From the NCBI GenBank assembly GCA_033980235.1, contig CM067059.1, forward strand, positions 26,769,922-26,833,921: a stretch of DNA of 64,000 bases, in the 5' to 3' direction. Positions 34,404-45,812 of this stretch are shown piece by piece. Below the pieces are notes generated by a model. That model was not told the origin of the DNA, searched no databases, and saw nothing but the letters and a program-made list of their open reading frames with translations. Position 1 is the first letter of the stretch. Every line of letters starts with the position of its first letter. The position numbers and the translations under genes were made by a program. Source of the stretch: Diadema setosum (lineage: Eukaryota > Echinodermata > Echinoidea > Diadematoida > Diadematidae).

Positions 34404-35244
34404 TGCTTGACCATGTTGACCAAATCAGTTGTTGCTGTTGCAATAACTTTTATTTTCTTCTTCATTTTCATTTCTTCTTCTTCGCAATTAATCAAATGTA
34501 AGTGCTGACACATACCAAGTCAGTGGGTTATTTCCTCCTATGAAGTGACAATAACTACAATCAGTTGCCTTGCTGAGTATTTACGACCAGTAGTCATACC
34601 CAGAATTATATCAATTAAAAAAATTACTCTCGATTTCACTGTAAGCTTGATTACGATAAGGAATGGATGCCTTCGTGGTCAGGCATATTTCTCTCTTGGC
34701 TAATAAATCATATTCATAGCCACCACCCTACCCCACTCCTTACTCTGTTACACCTACGGATAACTTATCACGCAATACACTCTCGACTGGCTTCTTTACA
34801 CCACGACGCTTGAAAACGAAGACGGACCGGTGTACCAGTATCTTCTCTTCCATAATTGGCCGCAGAGGGCGTTATCTCACAATTGTGAGCGGCAGCTGGC
34901 AGGGCTATGTCAACAAATTCACGGGGGGGGGGGGGATCGTTATTACGGTCGGCTTGCACTATGCAGCACATTTGACGGGTTGTCTTTGTAACTTTTCTCT
35001 TTATATTTATACGTATATCTGTCTGTCTATCTATAGTTCTACCCCAGTCAGTGTAGCCTTCTCATACACATTGGTAGCCCAAGTACTATTCAAAAACCTC
35101 TAAGAGATCTCTCCCTTTTTCTTCGCTCAGGACTTTATTCTCTCTCCTGTATCTGTTACTAACTCAATTAAAAGATAATAACGGACATTTGTTTGCGTTT
35201 AAAATCCCATTTCTGCCCCTCTTTGTATAATATATATGTATATT
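34404..35244. other. Non-coding stretch with poly-G tract
   Basis: A G run lies at 34923-34935. The plus frame 34810-35103 crosses it and has no recognisable domain. A (TATC)-like short repeat follows near 35020. Confidence 0.35.
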
Positions 35245-35475
35245 CATAAGAGGTTTATTGCAAAGTGAGTTAAGTACCATTTTTAAACATTTCAAAGTCC
35301 ATCATCAAACATTTCCAGCAATACCTCACTTGTAATAACATATAACAAGGATTTTTCTAGAAGTTATGATTGAAAATATCCTGTATTTTCTAATTATTTT
35401 CTTTGTTTTTAGCAGCTTTAATCACAAATACATCAACTTAACAAGAATGGATTTAGCTCATTTTGCGATAAAATT
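35245..35475. repeat. Dispersed repeat, related to 43238-43455
   Basis: The two segments share the order GAGGTTTATTGCAAA..., GTTAAGTACCATTTT, AAAGTCCATCAT, CAATACCTCACTTG, AGAAGTTATGATTGAAAATAT, TATTTTCTAATTATT, AGCAG, CATCAACTTAACAAGAATGG. Similarity is clear but with many changes. The family is unknown to me. Confidence 0.65.
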
Positions 35476-37918
35476 CTTCATATATAATGTATGTATTCTG
35501 CGCACATATCTTCCATTTCCCTTTCTTTCTTGAGCACATTTTGCACGTCTTGTCATGACAAGCATTCAGTAATCAAAATCATCTCCAAAATGTCTGAATG
35601 GCGAAGAAAGAACACAGACGGAAACGGGGAGTCAGTTCATGCAAACTAGGATCTGACACTTCTACAGTCATTCAACTTTGATCCATGGCCAACTGTGTCC
35701 CCAAAGACAGGACAAGCTTGTGGATCCGAAAACTTGATATTGGGTAGTTTACACAGAGCGTGACCTGGGTAAACAGCGCGGCTAACCCCGGACCGAGAGC
35801 CGCGGACACAAGCCGAGCGATTCGGCTGCCTGGAAATTAATATGTTGACGCAGTGTAACATTCTATTGATGTTGTAGGTTGGCTGGCATAGGCGCGAATG
35901 AGTGGATTGCTGACTACAGTGTTTCGGGTAGGGGCAGTTCGACATCTAGTGCAATACGGGGGCATGGAGGCAAGCAAGAAAAAGCATAGAGCGTCTGGTA
36001 AAAAATAATCTACACATCTGATGTCTGTTGACACAGAATATATCGACGATTTTGCTACATTTTCCCCCTCTTTCTCTATCCCAATATTATCATTCAGATA
36101 TTGCGACGGGTAGTTTTTTTTTTTCTTTTTTTTTTTTGACGGTCCTTTTGTTGCAGGCGACGGGGGTCTATGAAATTTGAGCAGAAACAAACTTTATTTT
36201 TGAATGCGGAGAAGCGCGAAGACAAATTTTCCAGTAGCAAATTAACGCGCGGTTCCTCGCGTTTTTCCCCGCCACGGTTTGAATGAGGGAGGTGGAAAAG
36301 CAAATGAGGGGAAAAAAGGAAGAAAAAGAAGAAGAAGGAAAAAATCCTTTCACTGTCTCATCCTCTTCGCTCGTTAAACACTGGAGACCTTTTCCTTCTT
36401 TCTCCCCCTTCCCCACCTCTCTCTCCCTCTCTTGCTTTCTCTTTCCCCTCTTTCTTACTCTCTCTGTCTCTCTCTCATTCTTTCCTCCTCTTTTGCTCCG
36501 TATTTATCGATTGAAGAAATTATGAATCGGATTTTTATGGAGATGAAATGAAAAGCTCAACGCGGAGCAGTAGGGCGAGGTACTTTTGTGTCAACACTGC
36601 GATGCCTGATGAAGGCACACTAATCAACGCCGTGAGAAAGCGCTGGTCGTCGTGCCCTCTCGCTAAACCGGGAGGGTTTCGTTAAAGGGCGATGAAGCCC
36701 CAAAATGCCAAAGTTATACATTACATTCGACATTAAAGGCCTCTAGCTACGTATGTATTTCAGTGATTTTTATTAAGTTTAATACTAGACAATGAAAAGT
36801 TATATTACACTGTGTATTGATAAATCTAAACTTTCCGCTGATTGTGATTCAAAAGCATGTTTAAATAACACTGAGCTGTGTCTATTTCGACCTTGTGATA
36901 TTACGGTTTCTGTAGGCATAAATGTGTTGACCCTATTATGATCACAGTGGATACAATAAAGGACTATCATCATGATTACATGAATTCATGTAAACACGAG
37001 ATAAGAAATCAAAGTTAATGATCAATACGGGTGCATGCATAAATACATATTATGTACATGAATTATGCAGAACGTTTGAAGAAACAGCCATCATAAATTC
37101 TAACAGTTCTGATGAGTGTTTACGATACCTACCTGGCTGCTCGTAATTTGATGACAGAGGATGTTTCCCGGATGTGTATGTCGTCAGAGTTTCGTCAGAG
37201 TCTAGTAAGATGCATGCAGAAAATGATCAGTTTCAAGAAATCCTCCAAAATGAGGCGAAATAATCTGAAGAAAATGGCGCTAAAAATATTGTCAATTAAC
37301 TTCGGCATATTTTTCCGACATGAATCGTCTCACGTGATAAACAAGATTACACTTTTTTGTGATTAATATCTGATGGGAAATCATCCCCTTTAAAAGCAAT
37401 AAAAGAGTTGTTAATTTCTGAAAAGATTTCCCTCCACTTAAATTCTCAAGAGGAATCTCTCTCTATTCCACAATCATGACCTACGACTTCGACGGTCCTT
37501 TAATGATTCTTCGTTAGGCGATACCTTATCTAAACAAAGCGCAGTGTGTCTACGCAGTCCGGGCGAACTCCCGTATCGTATGCGCACGTCCTCGCAAACA
37601 CCATGTGTACTTCGCGATTACGGCGATGACGCCAGAATAACTGGGAGAAAACGCTTATTAAAGGGAAGGGAAACAGTGTACAGTGTTATGATACGAAATA
37701 CACAGGGCTACCTCCGGGATATTGTGTGCTTGTTTTGTGTTTTACTTGTTTGAAGGTAATTATCTGCATGAATGAGTCGTAAAGTTGATGAGCTTTTGCA
37801 TCATGAGGCAATAATTATGTTATACATGCACTTTATTTCGACCACTTCAGTTTCATGACAGTGTATAATTACCATAAAGTTCCTCAGTTATTGTAAAGTC
37901 TTTTCATTCTATAATGTT
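35476..37918. other. Mixed stretch with a CpG-richer part, no gene recognised
   Basis: From about 35640 to 36310 and again at 36560-36700, CpG is more frequent and simple repeats are fewer, except for T tracts at 36114-36138 and C/T-rich sequence at 36390-36500. Frames of 60-117 codons on the minus strand have no recognisable domain. It may include a promoter or UTR. The plus frame at 37112-37366 has normal composition but no domain or splice signal I trust. Confidence 0.3.
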
Positions 37919-37995
37919 ATGTTCACCTTATTCTCTGTCATCAAAGAAGGTGAAGTGTATATGTTTTTGTCGAAAATGAAATGGAATGCAAAATT
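37919..37995 (+). mobile_element. LINE 3' end, same family as 62295-62360
   Basis: The two ends share GTGAAGTGTATATGTTTTTG / GTGATGTGTACATGTTTTTG followed by TCGAAAATGA. The tail here is a degraded AAATGGAATGC. Confidence 0.6.
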
Positions 37996-38695
37996 GTGAT
38001 GATACAAGTGCCAGTAATAACAATATCAAAGGCTAATCTTAATATGATTGATTGCATAACTGTATAATAATTGTTATCATTGTTGCCATCATCATCATTG
38101 TTATCACTGTTGTGATTACTAGTATCATTAGTATGAAATTATCTGTTCTCCACGACATATATGATTTTATATAACGTTAAAACAAGAGAAAGCAAAATAT
38201 TTGTCGCATAAATTTTGCCAAGCGGCGGAATACCAATCATGCCAATAAAGTAGTTTCTATCCTCTCCATGGAGATGACTCCAACTGGAGTCCTTTTGAAG
38301 GACAGAAAAAATACGTTATGGGTAATAATATTGTTTTCTAAAGGTATATATGTGATGTGTGAGCGCCTATCTATCTACATACGTGAATGATAATTTTATG
38401 GATCAAGTATGTGTTTATATTCCTGCCATTAAGCCATTGCCTGTTCCGTGCATTTGAATGAATCTACCATCTGCCCTTCGTCTTTCCCATTCTTCTTCCT
38501 TATCTCTTTTCCCAACCATCGTCCAGATTTTCTTAGTATTGTTGGGTTTGCAGTGTTCTTGTTCGTACTTCGGTGTGTCTTATAGCTCATGTACCTGTCT
38601 TGTATATTGCTTGTTTGTTAGTTTCGTCTCTGCTGGATAAATACACTTTATTTAGTCTTATCAACCCCCTAAAACAATACTATATTTATAAATAC
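37996..38695. other. Non-coding stretch
   Basis: ATC-type short repeats lie at 38080-38135. The T/C-rich plus frame at 38458-38640 shows no domain. Confidence 0.35.
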
Positions 38696-39030
38696 AACCA
38701 TGTTTAATTTGTTTATTAATTAAGTAATATGTAGGGCCTACTGGATTTGGTGACCACCATATTTTTTTTTCTTTCTTGCTTGTAGGCCTACATTCTATAT
38801 TCTAAATGATAGGACCAACAGTTTCGCTTTATTCCTCCAATCTACCCCCCCCCCCATGCCCCATTTCTTCTCTTCTCGTCACAATTATAACGACCCCGCT
38901 TTTTTATTAGTTATTTTGAGATTTCTTTACTTTCATGCACATTGTGCCTACATGTTATTAATTATGTTATCAATTATGTTCAGACTAAGATAAATGAAAT
39001 AAACTTGAAACTTGAAAACCTGAAAATTGA
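38696..39030 (+). mobile_element. Probable LINE or SINE 3' end
   Basis: The end reads AGATAAATGAAATAAACTTG followed by AAACTTGAAAACCTGAAAA. The A-rich pentamer-like tail and AATAAA signal fit a retroelement 3' end. The 5' boundary is a guess. Confidence 0.4.
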
Positions 39031-39095
39031 ATAACCCATTTGATGTACGAGATCTATTGTGTCAAGAAATATCTACAGTGGGTGTCACAGACAAA

Positions 39096-39122
39096 ACAAA
39101 AACAAAAACAAAAACAAAAACA
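39096..39122. repeat. (AAAAC)n
   Basis: About five copies of a pentamer. Confidence 0.85.
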
Positions 39123-39208
39123 ATATTGTTGGGATTGGTTTTCTTGGAGGGCCTTTCGTCGGAAATAAACTGAAATAGCAGCACAAAAATGAAAATGATA
39201 ATGATGCT

Positions 39209-39270
39209 GCTGCTGCTGCTGCTGATGATGATGCTCTTGATGATGATGATGATGATGATGATGATGACGA
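39209..39270. repeat. (GCT)n then (GAT)n trinucleotide tract
   Basis: Adjacent GCT and GAT runs give the leucine/methionine frame on the plus strand and the serine or histidine frames on the minus strand. No gene is implied. Confidence 0.9.
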
Positions 39271-40335
39271 TGACAATAATCACGAGGAGGTGGTTGGTGG
39301 TGATAGCGGTGGAGGAAGAGGGAAATGGGATTTCGCAGCATAGCTACATGATGGCGTTCTTGATGCAGCAAATAGAATGGTGACTCAGGTGACAATAGAC
39401 ACACATTAAAAAAGTTATAAGCCTACGCGAAAACCGACCAGATAGTAAGATACGGAATACTGGGGGGGGGGGGGGGGGGAGGGGGTGTAAATTGTCTCAA
39501 TCATTAGGTTCAGGCAGTGTTAGGTATTTTTGATAGTGTGACTATTTTATCTTTAGTTTTATCTCATTCAGCCGATACTTAATTCAAAGTCGGGGAATAT
39601 ATGCCTTACCAGGGTTTGGTAGAAATTTATTTGCGAAGATTGCTATGATATCGAGAGAGGCATACTATATAGATAAACCCACTTTATTCCATATTTCTAT
39701 AATTATGTTCAGATGGTAAATCTCCGCCTACCAGTACCACTGTATTTCATTCAATTCTAATACAGTTGCATGTGCCCGGCTTCCGGGTACAGCAGCATAA
39801 AACAATGGTACCGCGTGTGAGGGCGATGAGAGAGAAAAAAAAAAGAAACAAATTGGCGAGGGTGGGGAGGGGTGGGGGAAGTGTATTTTCGTCACGGTGA
39901 TATGGTTACGAAGTGTCTTCAGCGAAGGAATCGGAGAGTAGGCGGAAAGACGGACGCGTAACCCGAGAAGGCCGTCTTGTCGCGTCATTAAAGCACTCAT
40001 CACGAGTTCGGCGCTCGCAGCCCCGACGCATTTTCGTCACCGGGAGGTCGTACACGTAGAACGCACGCCGCTCCGTGCACAACAAAACATGTGGTTACTT
40101 TGATAATGAGATGAACAAAAGCTATTATGGCAGTTTAAAAAAGATCAGCACAAAAACAGATTACCGAAATCCCACATTTAACCATGATAATCGTGTCACC
40201 TTGTATACAAATGCTGTAAATACACGTACAATTTTCAAATGGTAAGAATATATAACTTCCTTTAATTACCTGTGCAGCTCTCATTAATTCTATGAAGCAC
40301 TCCTGTCTGACATAATATAGGCCTCTACTCATGAT
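39271..40335. other. Non-coding stretch with poly-G and CpG-richer part
   Basis: A G run spans 39462-39479. From about 39890 to 40090 CpG content is higher. The minus frame 39728-40003 has a proline/phenylalanine-rich stretch and no domain. Confidence 0.3.
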
Positions 40336-40337
40336 CT

Positions 40338-40682
40338 CATATCATATCATACCATATCATATCATATCATATCATATCATGTCATATCATACCATATCAT
40401 ATCATATCATATCATATCATATCATACCATACCATACCATGCCATACCATATCATAATATTATCATATCATATCATATCATGTCATATCATATCATATCA
40501 TATCATATCATATCATATCATATCATATCATATCATATCATATCATATCATATCATATCATATCATATCATATCATATCATATCATATCATGTCATATCA
40601 TATCATATCATATCATATCATATCATATCATATCATATCATATCATATCATATCATATCATATCATATCATATCATATCACA
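40338..40682. repeat. (ATATC)n pentanucleotide array, about 345 bp
   Basis: Almost pure TATCA units, with TACCA and TGTCA variants concentrated in the first 130 bases and a nearly perfect 3' part. The unit has no stop in the plus frames, so a 144-codon frame of repeating ISYHI runs across it. The frame is an artefact of the unit length. Confidence 0.95.
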
Positions 40683-41992
40683 TCTTAATCATTTCGAATC
40701 ATAATCATGCCTTTACATCCTATTTACGGGATTTTGCGAGATTTGTTTTCATGCAATGTGCATAATTCAAAATAGAAAAGTAATTCACAAATGAAAAAAA
40801 ATGCAGAGGGAAAAAAAAGAACAGCAGACGAAAACAAAATGAATACAGTCAGCATACAATAAAAGCACACACTCAAGCACAATATGTACGTCTGTAGCAT
40901 TGCCGTAAGACCGAATGCAAAATCGTTTGGGCAGAACAGCTGACAGTATAAGCAGAAAGCAAACCACTGATTGAAAATAGGATTTTACCTTGGTCTATTT
41001 AACGATGAATAAAGTGTGTCTAAGGTGATCAAGATTTAAAAAGAAATAACAACAAGGGTCTATTACCTCTGAATGTCATAAAGCCTGCTTTGCAGTTAAG
41101 TGAGTGGGCAATTCGATATATCACTTTTCACAGTTTGAGGACAGATGTTATGTAACTATTTTCTTATATTACGTTCATGGTAGGTTGAAGACGACACTCC
41201 TCCCTTTTTATCAAAAAGCAGGGTAATACGAACAGTACGCGGTTTTATGCTCATGTAGTCTGTGACATCATTTGGTATTGAATTGAATAATATTGCGTTT
41301 GGCATGTAAGAGATTCAAAGAAAAAAAATCTGGCACTGGAAGTGGATTAGGCAAGAAAAGAAATATTTCTGAAAGGAACATCTACTTTAATTCATGTGAT
41401 TAGACTCTGACCTTGTAAAACATAGGTCCTATTCTGTAATTTGGTACATGTGCGTTATTGAAATTTATACAATTTATGTACAAGGCAAGTACGGGCCAGC
41501 GATGTACAGCTTTTACGCTCGCTTTGGGTTGCTGCCCAATCATACAGACGTGTGTTGGAGATAGATCGAACTGGGCTGACGTGATTTCGAAAATGAATTC
41601 ATCCTTATAAGCCTATATAACCTGGGACGATCAGCAGCTATTCACTTGCCATCCCGTATTCATGTGATTTTTTTTTTCGATCCATTTGAATCAAGTATCA
41701 TCTGCAAGGTTTCGTTCAACAGTGTTCAATGGCTACTCGGGAGGGGGCTGGAGTGTCACTGTGACGAATACGAGATCGCTGGCACACCATCATGCATAAT
41801 ATTATTTTTGAACTGGAGAGGGCGACATGCCACTTTTGGCAGCGGTTAACAAAACGCAGCACGGCCTTAGCTGTAGGTTGTGGAAGAGAACGCGCAAGCA
41901 TTATTATAATCATCCACAATAAATTGTTATGGTCACAATTCAAAGTTTGCCGTATTTTCTGCGTATCTCTCGGTTATCACATGGCTGTTTAA
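40683..41992. other. Non-coding stretch
   Basis: A-rich up to about 41050, then unique sequence. Overlapping short frames on both strands at 41646-41992 have no recognisable domain. If the candidate exon at 41993 is real, this stretch would hold its promoter or upstream intron. Confidence 0.3.
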
Positions 41993-42166
41993 ATGAGTAA
42001 TCCTCTTGATTATGTCATGGATAGTCCTTTAGATGGCCACAATACCTCAAATGAAACTTCGACTGTGTGCAGAGACATGTGCGCTTTTTTTAATCATTTT
42101 GCTTACCTTTCATTGGAAGATAGGATTATGGGATATCACAGTGTGAATACAATTGTGATGGTTCTA
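41993..42166 (+). CDS. Candidate GPCR/opsin-like N-terminal exon
   Basis: From the ATG at 41993 the 58 residues look like an extracellular N-terminus leading into membrane helix 1. There are two adjacent sequons (N17-T-S and N20-E-T), then FAYLSLEDRIMGYHS at residues 36-50 and a hydrophobic run from V51. Opsins of the OPN5/peropsin group have a comparable layout, with a short glycosylated N-terminus, an LS-x-E-like stretch, then a G-Y just before helix 1. A GTAATC after codon 58 could be a donor (phase 0), which would split helix 1; otherwise the frame stops at 42175. The start context is weak (T at -3). No second exon was found. The resemblance is short and may be chance. Confidence 0.22.
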
Positions 42167-43237
42167 GTAATCTAACTAAAGTTAGCACTTGTCTTTTCTC
42201 GTTCCTGAATATTGACATTGATTAGACAGCCTCTAATAAGTGAATTTTCAATATCTGAGAAACATATTCAATCGTTATCCTAATATGAATTTAGCAGGTG
42301 ATTTATTCGAATGATTTCCAAAGTCATTCCAATGTCTATAGTCAGTATGAACTGGCAACGTAAACTTTAGATTAAATTCCTCGAATGTATCAACTTCAGG
42401 AGCTGCATGTCTATACCTGTTCTTTTTCATATCATTGTTATCTCGCCATCTCCCTACCTCCACCCCCCCCCCCTCTCTCTCTCTCATCCTCTGTATCTAT
42501 TTGCATGTATTTTTATACAAACACGACGATTGAGGCCAATGGCCAGTACATCCTGATTGTGTCGTCATCGACAGTGAACGCACTATGGGCCTTGCAAGTT
42601 GACTGGAAATTTGCATTTTGGTCGCTTTCGAGGTTAACTTATTCACAGCTGCAAGAGTAACAAAACTCGTAAGTGTAAGACGATACAAAAAGTGGTATTG
42701 AAGATTTTTAATACAGCCGCGTATCCTTTCGAAACAAACGCCTGGAGGCCGACGGTTCATTCCGCGAGAGAAGCAATCTGAAAAGCGCCTGGAAATCTGC
42801 GAGGGTCAACTATTATGACTGCGCTGCATTCTCCGTGACCCGGTTAGAGTACGGAACATCAGTTTTTAATTGCCTTGATGCCGTGAGACCCCACCCCCTC
42901 TTTTCCCAGTTCTGTCCGCAGGGCGAACTTGGGATGGGCTTCGTCAGATTCCTGGCTAGCCCTGGAGAATCTAACAACACACTGAGATGGGTCGAGATGA
43001 CAGAAAATATCTTCACGACAACGAAAAAAAAAAACACAAAACAAAACAAAGAAAAGAAAAAGCTAATTGGTTCAAAATGCATAGGAATATGCATAAGAAT
43101 ATAAAAAATATATCTAATGTACGTGAGACCATAATGTATATACATACTAAATATTATGATTATATTATTATGTATCATATATTATTTATTCTACACTATA
43201 TTATGTTATATTATTATCATAATGTATATCTTATATA
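42167..43237. other. Non-coding stretch with C/T tract
   Basis: A C run then CT repeats lie at 42461-42484. Overlapping frames at 42497-43178 on both strands have no recognisable domain. A-rich and AT-rich sequence follows from 43020. Confidence 0.3.
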
Positions 43238-43608
43238 TATTAAGAGTTTGATCGCAAATGGGTTGAGCGCCATTTTGAATATTTGTAAGTCCATCATTAG
43301 ATAGATCAAAAAAAAAAAAAAAATCCAGTGTTACCTCACTTGAAACAGAACAAGAAGTATTCTTGAAGTTATTGTTAAAATATCCCCTATTTTCTTATTA
43401 TTTTTTTAGCAGATTTATTTGCAAGTATCTCAACTAAAGAATGGAGTTAACTGCAGACATGACCACGTGATTCTTTGCTACCTGATTTCTACCATTCCGT
43501 AAAATGGATGTCAAATTCCACGTATTTTTCTTTTGTACATTCTGTTGAAAAAAGAAGTGAAAATAAAGTTTGAATTCGATTGAATTGAATTGAATAGAAT
43601 TGAATTGA
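43238..43608 (+). mobile_element. Dispersed repeat plus LINE 3' tail
   Basis: 43238-43455 matches the repeat at 35245-35475. From 43538 it runs into TTGTACATTCTGTTGAAAA, GTGAAAATAAAGTTTGAATT and a (TTGAA)n tail to 43608. The tail matches those at 19890-19960 and 24180-24240, so the dispersed repeat may be part of that LINE's 3' UTR, or a separate element next to it. Confidence 0.55.
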
Positions 43609-43764
43609 ACTCATTTTAGATCAAATTTCAGATGTACATATATTTTCATACATGTGAATGTGTGTTTGTGTGTGTGAAGGAAAAACATGGCGAGAGACTG
43701 AGACAATTAAGATGAAATTAGAAAGAGGAAAGGCGGGAAGGTGTATTGGAGTATAGAGAGGACC

Positions 43765-43812
43765 GCGTAGAGAGAGAGAGAGAAAGAGAGAAAGAGAGAG
43801 AGAGAGAGAGAG
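43765..43812. repeat. (GA)n microsatellite
   Basis: AGAGAG units with AAAG interruptions. Confidence 0.9.
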
Positions 43813-43863
43813 AAGAAAAAGGATAAGGAATCGTTACCAGCTAATTAATTGGCTATTTGAATT

Positions 43864-43874
43864 GTTATTATTAC

Positions 43875-43920
<46 letters not shown>

Positions 43921-43955
43921 GTTATTATTATTATTACTATTACTATTATTAGTAA

Positions 43956-44011
<56 letters not shown>
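43864..44011. repeat. (ATT)n trinucleotide tract
   Basis: About 148 bases of TTA repeats with a few ACT, GTT and AGT variants. The poly-asparagine frame on the minus strand is its product. Confidence 0.95.
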
Positions 44012-44013
<2 letters not shown>

Positions 44014-44485
44014 AGAACGGAAATACTTACGTTGGCAATTACAGCAATTATTACTAAGCATTAGGTCGGTCTTAAAATTGACGCTATGTTTATTTGTGGC
44101 TGAACGTGATATCTAATTGAAATTGGAGGACCGACTGAAATGTTATGAAAACCAGTTATGGTAACGATTATCAAAGCAGACTATTCAATCCAGAAAAGGT
44201 GTCCTAGATCAAAGTGATACTTGGCTAATACTGAATAGAAAGCAGGACTGTGAGATGGAAGAGAGTAATGAAGGCTACAATTCAAATTACTTTACAGACC
44301 AGTCCGACTGCATGGTGTAGCAGAATGACGTGGCGGTGGTGGTGGAGGGAGGGGGGGGGGGGGGGGGGAGGGGAGGGGGTTTAATCTGTAAGATGTGGTT
44401 ACGACAACATGAATGTGTATACTCGTGCACTCGGTTATGATAGAGATCGCCTAATTTCACAACAGTGCATACCTTGTTACAGGAG
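44012..44485. other. Unique stretch with G-rich tract
   Basis: The G-rich tract at 44333-44380 contains an 18-base G run and further GGG runs, so it could form a G-quadruplex. It is otherwise non-coding. Confidence 0.4.
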
Positions 44486-45640
44486 AGGTGACGAACACGA
44501 TGCTACGGGGGTGAAAATGAGCAAGCGCGCCGCAGCAGATCGGGTGGGCGACCAGTTATGAGAGCGAACGAGGAAGTAAGATAACAACTGGAAGGGCTGG
44601 CATGATGGATGAAAGAAAAAGGGGTAAGGCTGGTTGGCGGAAGATGAGCGCTCAATATCTTGTCAGACAGACAGACTAGGCGGAACATGGGATTTCTCGA
44701 CAACGACGGGTCCGTAGCAGATTTCTTCTTTCTTCCTTTTTTACCCCCTCTCTTTTCCTCTACCAAAACCGGCCACATCCAACCCCATTCTCTCGCCCTG
44801 GGATATGATTTCATAGATCATTAGCGGTTTTGTCGATTTGACAACGCCTCCACAATGCGATCTCGTTTCATTCGCTGGATCGAATGACGGCGGAGCGGTG
44901 CGCCACCCGATACATGATACCCATATCTGGTGTCACCGTGGCCATACACCCAGATGGCCGGCGTAAAGTGATAGCCTTTTCCCTCGCCTATATTCACCTT
45001 TGGCGCGCATGCGCTGCCGTCACGTCTACGCGACCCTGACTAATTAGAGTCCCGCGCCTTGCTGCGCTGACGGAGCGAACGTGGCACATTCCAGACTTCG
45101 CAAGATAACACCGCTCCACAACACCTGGTGGAAATGTATGTCGCGTCTTCCTGCAAATCTTCTCATCTGCGGTCACGTACCACCATATTGACTCGCCCCA
45201 TTTCAACAAGAAAACCGTACTAGCAAAGAAATAGAATGGAGTGTGAGGGGAAGAGAGAGGGAGGGGGTGGACAAGGGTGAAAAAAAGGAGAACATCGAGC
45301 GTAATACCAATTGCCATGTTTGTCCTCTCCTGGCATAATGTTAATCAGTCGATTCCCGCAAGTTGTATCCATGATTAGCATGGGCAAGAACCGGGCGGGG
45401 AAAAGTGTAACGTGGGGTCGAATTACCGTGGTCCCATGTACTTAGCCCGATGTAACGGTGAGCTATTTGAATTAAAATACATGCTAATCTCGGTCGTGGC
45501 AAGGAGGTGGACGCACTATCTTGCCAGAAAAAAAAAAAGAGCTAAAAAACAAGGAGGGGGGGGGGGGGGGAGGGCATTGCTTGTACCCCCATACCCAGTG
45601 GCTGATTTGAGTTCAGTTCACCACGTTTGGTATTGGCGGA
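44486..45640. other. CpG-richer stretch, no gene recognised
   Basis: This is one of the more GC-rich parts of the window. Minus frames at 44503-44814 and 44994-45317 and a plus frame at 45412-45672 are open, but contain lysine, proline or glycine runs from homopolymers and show no known domain. A G run lies at 45556-45570. It may include a promoter or 5' exon; nothing proves this. Confidence 0.3.
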
Positions 45641-45775
45641 TGCATTCGTGCAATGGAAGACTTGTCTTCTAAATGCGAATTCATTTGTTTGTGTCAAAGT
45701 CAAAATTTATATCATAATTGCCCCTACGGCCGGGTCGGCACCGATTTGGAACAGATGCCAATGACGTCAAATCAA

Positions 45776-45812
45776 AAACAAACAAACAAACAAGCAAACA
45801 AACAAACAAACC
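45776..45812. repeat. (AAAC)n
   Basis: About nine tetramer units with one AAGC variant. Confidence 0.9.

Noticed and set aside
36681..37393. Possible TTAA foldback from TTAAAGGGCGATGA to ATCATCCCCTTTAA
   Set aside because: Only about 12 bases of the ends match and the interiors do not, so chance is likely.
39054..39404. 116-codon histidine-rich minus frame
   Set aside because: The histidines come from GAT repeats and the end from AAAAC repeats; several registers are open at once.
40331..40765. 144-codon frame of repeating ISYHI
   Set aside because: It is produced by a stop-free pentamer repeat and is open in more than one register.
43834..44061. Poly-asparagine frame on the minus strand
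   Set aside because: It is coded entirely by the ATT microsatellite.
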